A stretch of 15,864 bases of DNA from Candidatus Scatousia excrementipullorum (GTDB lineage Bacteria; Cyanobacteriota; Vampirovibrionia; Gastranaerophilales; Gastranaerophilaceae): assembly GCA_017694215.1 (NCBI GenBank), contig JADIND010000073.1, forward strand, positions 1-15,864, given 5' to 3'. Positions 1-5,620 of this stretch are shown here, one piece after another. The notes below the pieces were generated by a model, which saw nothing but the letters and a program-made list of their open reading frames with translations, had not been told where the DNA came from and ran no database searches. Every line of letters starts with the position of its first letter. Position 1 is the first letter of the stretch. The position numbers and the translations under genes are program-made.

Positions 1-1
1 A

Positions 2-74
2 TGGCGCGGGACGGAATCGAACCGCCGACACAAGGAGCTTCAATCCTTTGCTCTACCAACTGAGCTACCGAGCC
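2..74 (-). tRNA. tRNA-Phe (GAA)
   Basis: The reverse complement folds as a 73-nt cloverleaf: acceptor GGCTCGG/CCGCGCC, D-arm GCTC/GAGC, anticodon stem AAGGA/TCCTT with loop TTGAAGC (anticodon GAA), variable GTGTC, T-arm GGCGG/CCGTC with loop TTCGATT, discriminator A. The acceptor has one mismatch, U4 opposite C69. CCA is not encoded. It is the last of three tandem tRNAs, six bases after tRNA-Asp. Confidence 0.95.
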
Positions 75-80
75 ATCTTA

Positions 81-154
81 CGGTCCATGTGGGATTTGAA
101 CCCACGATCTCCTCCGTGACAGGGAGGCGAGATAAACCACTGCTCCAATGGACC
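81..154 (-). tRNA. tRNA-Asp (GTC)
   Basis: The reverse complement gives a 74-nt cloverleaf: acceptor GGTCCAT/ATGGACC fully paired, anticodon stem CCTCC/GGAGG with loop CTGTCAC (anticodon GTC), T-arm GTGGG/CCCAC with loop TTCAAAT, discriminator G as expected for Asp. CCA is not encoded. It lies three bases after the initiator tRNA on the same strand, so the three are almost certainly one transcript. Confidence 0.96.
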
Positions 155-157
155 AAA

Positions 158-231
<74 letters not shown>

Positions 232-250
232 TTAAATTCTCTTACACCCC

Positions 251-279
251 ATTATTAAACGCTAAAAAACAAAAATCAA
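251..279 (-). promoter_or_regulatory. Sigma70-type promoter of the tRNA operon
   Basis: On the minus strand there is a -35 TTGATT (274-279), a 17-base spacer and a -10 AATAAT (251-256). Transcription would start near 244, about a dozen bases before the mature 5' end of tRNA-fMet. The position and spacing support the call; it rests on sequence match only. Confidence 0.6.
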
Positions 280-338
280 GCCCTCTGTTTTTTAAAACAC
301 AACAACCCTGTTAAACTGTATATAAACCGAAATCAAAT

Positions 339-662
339 TTATATTATTATTTTTAACATCTTGTCAATTATTACAAGCTTTGCTCTGTCGGATTTTATTG
401 TTTCCAAGTTTTTAATAATATTTTTATATAATTCTTCTTCGGACTTTATTCCGCCAAAAGAAAAAAGTTCATCAGGTTCCAGTTCAAGTTTTAAAAGAAT
501 TTTTTCCAGTGTTTCAGCCGTCAAAAAACCATTCCCCGTTTCAATAATGCTTAATGCATTCGTAGAAAGTCCCAGCATCTCTGCAAATTGGATTTGAGAG
601 TAGCCTTTTTCTTTCCGTATCCGGCTGATTTTTGCACCCAATAACTTTTTAATATCAGTCAT
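339..662 (-). CDS. XRE-family helix-turn-helix transcriptional regulator
   Basis: This 107-residue protein has an N-terminal Cro/C1-type helix-turn-helix at about residues 6-62 (IRKEKGYSQIQFAEMLG, then NALSIIETGNG), followed by an acidic/lysine-rich helical tail that may dimerise. Its DNA target is unknown. The ATG is preceded by AAAAGG eight bases upstream, which supports the start. It diverges from the prepilin gene at 797 across a short intergenic region with two inverted repeats, so autoregulation or control of that gene is plausible but inferred. The protein at 9116-9436 has the same size and architecture and looks like a distant paralogue. No phage genes surround it. The family call is secure and the role is not known. 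Confidence 0.9.
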   Translation of the reverse strand: MTDIKKLLGAKISRIRKEKGYSQIQFAEMLGLSTNALSIIETGNGFLTAETLEKILLKLELEPDELFSFGGIKSEEELYKNIIKNLETIKSDRAKLVIIDKMLKIII

Positions 663-679
663 ATCTTACCTTTTTATTA

Positions 680-696
680 TGTTAAATTGCATAACA
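680..696. promoter_or_regulatory. Inverted repeat upstream of the XRE gene (possible operator)
   Basis: TGTTA-AATTGCA-TAACA is a 17-bp dyad 18 bases upstream of the XRE start codon. A 14-base stretch beginning here (TGTTAAATTGCATA) recurs with 12 of 14 matches at 309-322 (TGTTAAACTGTATA), downstream of the same gene. An operator for the adjacent regulator is a guess from position and symmetry. Confidence 0.35.
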
Positions 697-720
697 AATT
701 AAAAGAACCAAATTTAACTA

Positions 721-749
721 TTTACAAACACAGTTTAATTGTGTATAAT
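721..749 (+). promoter_or_regulatory. Sigma70-type promoter of the prepilin gene, with a dyad in its spacer
   Basis: The -35 is TTTACA (721-726), the spacer is 17 bases and the -10 is TATAAT (744-749), 47 bases before the start codon at 797. The spacer holds a dyad, ACACA (728-732) and TGTGT (740-744) around GTTTAAT, where a bound repressor would block polymerase. Confidence 0.7.
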
Positions 750-796
750 TTCTATATTATTTACTTTCATTTATATGTTTAATTTGAGGAGAAAAG

Positions 797-1513
797 ATGA
801 AAAGCTATACCTGTTCAGAAATTTCAAACTTACAAACAAAAAATGCATTTACTCTTGCAGAGGTACTCATCACACTGGGAATAATAGGAATTGTGGCAGC
901 AATGACATTACCATCACTTTTGCATCAGAAAAACACAAAACAACTTGAAGTCGCATTGATTAAAAATTACAGTATAATTCAACAAGTTCTACAAAGGATG
1001 GAACTTGACAGAGGGGAAACACCAAAATCATCTAATTTTGAATATTTAGAATTTGCACCTGAATTTTTAAAATATTTTAACTATGTAAATAAATGCAGCG
1101 AAGGAAACGAAAACTGTGCAAGTAAAACTGAAGACGAAAATGATCCGACAATTACAACTCTTATAAAAGAATATAAAACTTATAATAAATCCCGAAATGT
1201 CAGTACTACATACTTTGATGACGGAAAATTTAATACTTTAAACGAATTCTATATGATAGAAAACCAGAATCCCAATCTGCTTATTATAACAGTTGATATA
1301 AACGGTATCTTAAAAAGACCTAATTTATGGGGGCATGATTTATTCAGCTTTCAACTTTTACAGAATGGGAAATTAGTACCGGCCGGCACACCCGGAACTA
1401 ACTTTGCAAACAAAAATACATACTGTTCAGCAACCTCAACAAATGCATTAAATGGGTTAGGCTGTACATATTATGCATTAACCGATAAAAACTACTGGAA
1501 AAATCTGCCATAA
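797..1513 (+). CDS. Type IV prepilin-like protein with N-terminal methylation motif
   Basis: This 238-residue protein carries a class III (type IV pilin/pseudopilin) signal. A 17-residue leader is followed by FTLAEVLITLGIIGIV, with Phe at +1, Glu at +5 and a hydrophobic helix of about 20 residues. Cleavage would be after Ala17; Ala at -1 replaces the usual Gly. The leader is long compared with the four-residue one at 6799-7086. The body has scattered Cys and ends with a two-Cys segment (TYCSATSTNALNGLGC). GAGGAG lies seven bases before the ATG, and a consensus promoter lies upstream. A VDINGILKRPNLWGHD segment matches in style the DVNGNKNPNQFGRD of the remnant at 3585-4154. It would be secreted and assembled or anchored at the membrane; no assembly genes are in view. 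Specific function unknown. Confidence 0.88.
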   Translation: MKSYTCSEISNLQTKNAFTLAEVLITLGIIGIVAAMTLPSLLHQKNTKQLEVALIKNYSIIQQVLQRMELDRGETPKSSNFEYLEFAPEFLKYFNYVNKCSEGNENCASKTEDENDPTITTLIKEYKTYNKSRNVSTTYFDDGKFNTLNEFYMIENQNPNLLIITVDINGILKRPNLWGHDLFSFQLLQNGKLVPAGTPGTNFANKNTYCSATSTNALNGLGCTYYALTDKNYWKNLP

Positions 1514-1536
1514 AATAGGGTTAGATATCAGCAAAT

Positions 1537-2058
1537 TTATTTTTTTATAGCCCCCCAGGCCTTTATTGTGCCGCGTTGATATTTTATCAGGTAATAATCA
1601 CCGTCCTTATCATATTCTATTGTGGCCTCTTTATAGATAAAATCTTCGACAGGCGGCATTCCGACTTTTGCACGTTTTTCATTTGTTTCTTTTTTTTCTC
1701 TAGCCTCTTTTTTAAGCTGCTTTTTATATTTTTTATCGTTCAGCCTTGCAGGTTCATTGGCATCAATTTCCACTTTAAAAACAGGAATAATTGCGACGGG
1801 ATGTTTGCTTTGAATAAGTAGTAAAAAATCTTTATCATCATTCAATGCAAGTTCGTAGTATCCCGGCGGGATAAAATTTTTGTCATCATCATAAAGAGGC
1901 TCTACAATAATCAGCGTTGGATAATCAGCCTCGGGTAATGAATAGCGGTAGATAGCACCCTGCCCCAGAGTAATTCCGGAAACTTCCTGCGGCTGCTGCG
2001 GATATGGACGTGTTGTATTATGATTCATAATAGTATCAACATAAACGCCTTCCAGCAT
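1537..2058 (-). CDS. Hypothetical protein in the rpmH-rnpA operon
   Basis: I do not recognise this 173-residue protein. It starts five bases after rnpA, and its probable ribosome-binding site (GAGGAG) overlaps the end of rnpA, so translation is likely coupled. It has no signal peptide or membrane segment. The N-terminus is proline-rich (YPQQPQ), the middle looks like a beta-rich domain (about 25-100), a strongly charged Lys/Glu helix covers about 103-130 (KKYKKQLKKEAREKKETNEK), and the C-terminus is beta-like again. In many bacteria the gene after rnpA encodes a small membrane protein or the insertase YidC; this is neither. It converges with the prepilin gene at 797-1513. A cytosolic protein is inferred. 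Confidence 0.75.
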   Translation of the reverse strand: MLEGVYVDTIMNHNTTRPYPQQPQEVSGITLGQGAIYRYSLPEADYPTLIIVEPLYDDDKNFIPPGYYELALNDDKDFLLLIQSKHPVAIIPVFKVEIDANEPARLNDKKYKKQLKKEAREKKETNEKRAKVGMPPVEDFIYKEATIEYDKDGDYYLIKYQRGTIKAWGAIKK

Positions 2059-2062
2059 AAAA

Positions 2063-2413
2063 CTAAATCTCCTCTAATAATTTTTTAACGATTTTTTGAA
2101 TTTCGTCAAAAGTTTTCCCGAGAGCTCTTTCATGACCGACAAAAATTAAAGATATAAAGTCCTGAGAATTGCCGAGTGAATTATCTTTTTGTAGAAGTCT
2201 ATAGCTTTCTCTCATAAGACGTTTAAGCCTGTTTCTTTTAACAGACCTTTTGCTAACTTTTTTACTAACGACAAACCCGACTCTGGTCGGATAATCTTCT
2301 TTTTTCTTCTTTCCGATAAAAAGGGTTAAACCGCCGGAGTGACGGGAATTTTTTATTCTATAAGTCGCAGTAAAGGCTGCCTTATTTTTTAATCTAAATT
2401 GTTTTTTTAACAT
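2063..2413 (-). CDS. rnpA: Ribonuclease P protein component
   Basis: This 116-residue basic protein is the protein subunit of RNase P. It helps the catalytic RNA bind the 5' leader of precursor tRNAs. The family signature RNRLKRLMRES is at residues 60-70, preceded by the central strand VGFVVSKKVSKRSVKR. Length is normal for the family. AGGA lies six bases before the ATG. It follows rpmH on the same strand, the usual bacterial pairing, with an 83-base gap containing two stem-loops. The end of the gene supplies the Shine-Dalgarno of the next gene. Confidence 0.96.
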   Translation of the reverse strand: MLKKQFRLKNKAAFTATYRIKNSRHSGGLTLFIGKKKKEDYPTRVGFVVSKKVSKRSVKRNRLKRLMRESYRLLQKDNSLGNSQDFISLIFVGHERALGKTFDEIQKIVKKLLEEI

Positions 2414-2426
2414 AATATCCTACAAG

Positions 2427-2463
2427 AACACAGCACGCCAAACTAATTTCGACCTGCTGTGTT
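2427..2463 (-). other. Stem-loop between rpmH and rnpA
   Basis: AACACAGCA (2427-2435) and TGCTGTGTT (2455-2463) form a perfect 9-bp stem with a 19-base loop. It ends 13 bases before the rnpA start codon, and no T-run follows, so it is not an intrinsic terminator. It may be an mRNA processing or translation-control structure for rnpA; this is inferred from structure alone. Confidence 0.5.
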
Positions 2464-2478
2464 ATAATTATTTTTTAA

Positions 2479-2495
2479 TTTGAGTATAACTCAAA
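2479..2495 (-). other. Short perfect hairpin just after the rpmH stop codon
   Basis: TTTGAGT-ATA-ACTCAAA is a perfect 7-bp palindrome with a 3-base loop, starting one base after the rpmH stop. On the transcribed strand it is followed by TTAAAAAATAATT rather than a clean T-tract. It could be a weak attenuator reducing read-through into rnpA or a 3'-end stabiliser for rpmH mRNA. Confidence 0.45.
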
Positions 2496-2496
2496 C

Positions 2497-2649
2497 TTAC
2501 GCACGTTTTTTAGCTGTAATAGCTAATCTGTGACGCCCTTTAGCACGGCGTCTATTGATAACTTCTCTGCCGCCAGGAGTTGCCATTCTTGCCCTAAAGC
2601 CGCTTACGTGCTGTCTTTTAATCTTAGTTCCTTCTAGTGTACGTCTCAT
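2497..2649 (-). CDS. rpmH: 50S ribosomal protein L34
   Basis: This 50-residue protein begins MRRTLEGTKIKRQHVSGFRA and continues RMATPGGREVINRRRAKGRH, which is the L34 family pattern almost throughout. It is a small, very basic protein of the large ribosomal subunit. The start is set by AAGGA about ten bases upstream and by the conserved N-terminus. It is the first gene of the rpmH-rnpA-hypothetical operon and has a good promoter at 2691-2719. The C-terminus (ITAKKRA) is a few residues longer than the shortest L34 proteins. Confidence 0.97.
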   Translation of the reverse strand: MRRTLEGTKIKRQHVSGFRARMATPGGREVINRRRAKGRHRLAITAKKRA

Positions 2650-2690
2650 TTTCTTTATTCCTTATTAATTTTATTTGTCGTATAATTCTA

Positions 2691-2719
2691 ATGTTAAATA
2701 AAAAAAAAGAATTAGTCAA
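2691..2719 (-). promoter_or_regulatory. Sigma70-type promoter of rpmH-rnpA
   Basis: The minus strand has a -35 TTGACT (2714-2719), a 17-base T-rich spacer and a -10 TAACAT (2691-2696). This would start transcription near 2684, about 35 bases before the rpmH ATG. It lies in the 97-base region shared with divergent proC. Confidence 0.65.
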
Positions 2720-2746
2720 CACAAAAAGAGGAGCAGGTTACGGAAT

Positions 2747-3553
2747 ATGAACAAAAAAATAGGATTTATCGGATGCGGCAAAATGGCAAGTGCTATTATA
2801 AAAGGGATAAAGGCATCTTCATGCGGTGAAAAATTTGAGATAAAAGGAGCAGAAGTTAACTGTGAGATAGCCGAACTTGCACAAAACAAACTGGGAATAT
2901 CTGTATTAACGGATAACAGAATGCTTGTAATAGACAGCGACGTGATATTTATTGCGACAAAACCTAATTATGTTGCACAGGTTCTGGAAGAAATCAAAGA
3001 TGAACTGACTGACGAAAAACTTATCGTATCAATCGCGGCAGGGGTAAGTACAGAAAAAATTCAAAAAATTATCGGTACGAAAAGGGTTATACGTGTAATG
3101 CCAAATACACCGGCACTTGTTCAGGAAGGAATGAGCGGAGTATGCAAAGGGGAATTTGCGACAGAAGAAGACGCTCAATTTGTAATAAATCTTTTATCCG
3201 GTATTGGGAAAGTTATAGAAGTAGAAGAGTCTCAAATTGATATAGTAACTGCAATTTCGGGTTCCGGACCGGCGTTTTTCTATCAGGTAATTGAGGATAT
3301 GGCAAGAGCCGGAGAAAAACTCGGACTGGATTATGAAAAATCGCTCCTGCTTGCAACACAAACGGCTGCAGGGTCTGCGAAAATGGTAATGAACAGGGGA
3401 GAATTAAGCGTTCAAACATTGATTGATAATGTTGCCACAAAAGGAGGATGTACTTTTGTCGGAATTCAGACAATGAAAGAAGAAAATTCCGCAAAACTTT
3501 TTAGCGATGTAATCGAAAAAACCGCACGAAAAGCTAATGAATTAGGCAAATAA
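2747..3553 (+). CDS. proC: Pyrroline-5-carboxylate reductase
   Basis: This 268-residue enzyme catalyses the last step of proline synthesis, reducing 1-pyrroline-5-carboxylate with NAD(P)H in the cytosol. It has an N-terminal Rossmann motif, GFIGCGKMASA (6-16), the MPNTPA segment (118-123), and the C-terminal helical dimerisation and active-site domain with AISGSGPAFF (169-178). The family signature region DNVATKGGCT is at 227-236; the usual form there is PGGTT. Length is normal. The start has AGG nine bases upstream and GAGGAG a little further. It is monocistronic: divergent from rpmH and closed by a strong hairpin immediately after the stop. No proA or proB is nearby. Confidence 0.96.
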   Translation: MNKKIGFIGCGKMASAIIKGIKASSCGEKFEIKGAEVNCEIAELAQNKLGISVLTDNRMLVIDSDVIFIATKPNYVAQVLEEIKDELTDEKLIVSIAAGVSTEKIQKIIGTKRVIRVMPNTPALVQEGMSGVCKGEFATEEDAQFVINLLSGIGKVIEVEESQIDIVTAISGSGPAFFYQVIEDMARAGEKLGLDYEKSLLLATQTAAGSAKMVMNRGELSVQTLIDNVATKGGCTFVGIQTMKEENSAKLFSDVIEKTARKANELGK

Positions 3554-3577
3554 AAGGAGGCTAAGCCCTCCTTTTTT
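3552..3577 (+). terminator. Intrinsic terminator of proC
   Basis: The stem AAAGGAGG (3553-3560) pairs with CCTCCTTT (3567-3574) around loop CTAAGC and runs directly into TTTTTT. It starts at the proC stop codon. The minus-strand copy also ends in TTTT, so it may work for both strands. Confidence 0.88.
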
Positions 3578-3584
3578 ATTTATA

Positions 3585-4154
3585 TTACCATTCAAATTCA
3601 CCGTTTGCATCATAGTCTTTATAAACAAAAGGATTTTTCTTGCCCATTAAAATATTATGCAGACTTTCAGTTCCCCAGGCACTCCAGGTTACATCACCTA
3701 TTTTATTTCTGTAAACATCTACAACATAAGCATCACGCCCGAATTGATTAGGATTTTTATTACCGTTTACATCAAACCATATAGTACCGCACACAGCTCT
3801 TGTTCTTGTCCATGTTTTAATACTTCCGTCAGGATTTTTGGCAACACTTCCATCAGAATTAAATGAAGTTCCGGTTTCTACGACTTCATCACAAGAATTT
3901 CCCTTATTATCCATAGCAATAATGCTTCCATCATTCAATACAATTCTCGGATATCCAGTCATATTAGTAATTTGAGCTCCACTGTTTCCGCTTTGCATTA
4001 GTGATGCATATTTTATTGTATAACTTAAATTTTTACAGCCTTCAGCATTTGCACCAGCCTCACAATGATTGATATTTCTACAAAATATCTCAATATGATT
4101 GAGAACAGAAAAGCTAATCCTACTATAGTCATCGTTATCAAAATATGTCTTGCT
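3585..4154 (-). pseudogene. 5'-truncated prepilin-like gene (C-terminal remnant)
   Basis: An open frame of 189 residues runs from just after an in-frame TAA (4155-4157) to the stop at 3585. Its first in-frame ATG is internal (3996-3998), and no ATG, GTG or TTG occurs upstream in the frame. The sequence reads like the body of the prepilin family: KTYFDNDD near the start, a Cys-bearing region (IEIFCRNINHC, then AEGC), GTIWFDVNGNKNPNQFGRD and a tail ending in NGEFEW. The methylation/transmembrane N-terminus is missing and is not found in any frame between 4155 and 4288. It is therefore most likely a dead fragment; a 137-residue product from the internal ATG cannot be excluded but would lack an export signal. 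Confidence 0.72.
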
Positions 4155-4288
4155 TTAGGTATAGAATTAAATACAATATACCCCAATGAGAATCTGTAAA
4201 TAATTCTTCATAATAAATACGGGGTATAACAAAAAAACTTTTTTCGATATATTATTATAAATAATGTAACATACAATGGGGTCTCTTT
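4155..4288. other. Intergenic region upstream of the kinase-like gene
   Basis: This AT-rich stretch separates the pilin remnant from the divergent gene at 4289. It holds an inverted repeat, ATACCCC near 4179-4185 and GGGGTAT near 4220-4226, and a TATAAA-like -10 about 30 bases before the start. I find no convincing -35 and no coding remnant. Confidence 0.4.
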
Positions 4289-5620
4289 ATGAAAGTAAAT
4301 GCAATAACATTCACGGAAGCAAATACGAATCAAATACAGAACCGGAATAAAACGGATAAAAAAAGATTTTTTTCAAATCCTTCAACCGGTGATGTAATCT
4401 ATGCCGGCTTATCTGCTGCGGCAATACTCGGATTAACTGCAGTTGTTGTAGCAAAACAGGGAAAAATTGAAACTTTAAGAAAAGTTATTAAAGATGATGC
4501 TGCAATTTCGTTACGTAAAACGATATCAAATTCAGGAGAAGGAGTCGAAAAACTTCTTCCGTACAAAACAGAAAAGTTAACTGAGAATAAATTGTATAAA
4601 GCTTTCAAAGAAACTGGAAACACCTTTATCAATTTTCTAAAAAACACAAAAGAAAATGCACAAAACATCAAAAACTTTTTATTCTCCGTAACAGCCGATG
4701 AAAAAGCCGGACAGGATTTCGTGAAAGAAATGCTGCAAAATCCAAGGGAAAATGTGGAAAAACTTAGAGTATTAACAAACAAAATCGGCGGAGAAAATAA
4801 CCTTCTTGAATGGCTTCAGGCACCGAACGGATACAACGATGCTTACGGAAAATATATCAAAAATCTGATTGGAAATCCTGCAAGGAAAATGGAGGATTTA
4901 CTTTCCATTTCTCCAAACTGGTTTTTGAAAGAATTTCAAGACATTGCAAAATCATATAGCTTTACTTTCGGCAAATTACCGGAAGAATTCACCGGAATAG
5001 GCGATTACAGCCACTTTGTACACTGGCTGAACAATATGAACTTTGCTGAAAAAGAAACAAAAATGCTTGAATACAGCGGAAAATTTATGCATGTGACAAG
5101 AATCAACAAAGGTTTGTCCGGGAAAGCTCCGTATATTATTGAATTTAATAAAGGAAAGCCGAATGAAAAGGCATTTGTTTTAAAGGCACAACAGAGCTGG
5201 GGCTGCGACACGCCTTACGCAAAAGAAAACCTCTGCTACAAATCAGATTCCGCATTTATGAATGCACAAATGGATTACTATTTAACACTTCATAATTGTG
5301 AAAATTCTCCGCGTTTTTATTTCTACGATTACAATTCAAATTCCGGATTATATGAATTCCAAACAGGGAAAGAAGTTCATGGAATTGAAAATATTCTTGA
5401 TGCAAACAAACGCCTTAAAGATATGAACAGTCTCGGAATTTACTATAACGATGCATGCAGTTGTAATTTCATTGAAAAAGACGGAATTTTAAAAGTTATA
5501 GATATCGGAGATTCAAGCTTTATCGACCCGCTGAGACCGGGAGCAAAAGGATATAATATGCAAACCCCTAACTGGTGCGGGGTAGGATTGCCGAACCTAA
5601 GTATGATGCTAAAAGATTAA
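4289..5620 (+). CDS. Membrane-anchored protein with kinase-like C-terminal domain (unrecognised family)
   Basis: I do not recognise this 443-residue protein by family. A polar N-terminus is followed by one probable transmembrane segment (about 34-55), a helical Lys/Glu-rich middle (57-225), and a C-terminal half patterned like the protein-kinase/aminoglycoside-phosphotransferase fold. The elements seen are AFVLK299 like the beta-3 lysine, a helix then NSPRFYFYD (339-347), a hinge-like GLYEFQTG (353-360), a catalytic-loop-like ND388ACSCN393 with Asp and Asn five apart as in HRDLKPEN, and VID405IGDSS in the DFG place. GGGG lies seven bases before the ATG. Its stop overlaps that of the convergent gene by four bases. 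Phosphotransfer activity is a hypothesis, and the glycine-rich loop is not clear. Confidence 0.7.
   Translation: MKVNAITFTEANTNQIQNRNKTDKKRFFSNPSTGDVIYAGLSAAAILGLTAVVVAKQGKIETLRKVIKDDAAISLRKTISNSGEGVEKLLPYKTEKLTENKLYKAFKETGNTFINFLKNTKENAQNIKNFLFSVTADEKAGQDFVKEMLQNPRENVEKLRVLTNKIGGENNLLEWLQAPNGYNDAYGKYIKNLIGNPARKMEDLLSISPNWFLKEFQDIAKSYSFTFGKLPEEFTGIGDYSHFVHWLNNMNFAEKETKMLEYSGKFMHVTRINKGLSGKAPYIIEFNKGKPNEKAFVLKAQQSWGCDTPYAKENLCYKSDSAFMNAQMDYYLTLHNCENSPRFYFYDYNSNSGLYEFQTGKEVHGIENILDANKRLKDMNSLGIYYNDACSCNFIEKDGILKVIDIGDSSFIDPLRPGAKGYNMQTPNWCGVGLPNLSMMLKD

Noticed and set aside
241..338. Terminator for the XRE gene at 284-300 (TGTTTT/AAAACA)
   Set aside because: The stem is short, purely A/T-rich, and not followed by a T-run in the minus direction; it overlaps sequence upstream of the tRNA promoter.
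4020..4200. Hydrophobic open frame on the minus strand (reading like FNSIPKARHILITMTIVG) overlapping the pilin remnant
   Set aside because: It has no start signal and overlaps the frame with clear pilin-body features; it is most likely a shadow of AT-rich coding DNA.
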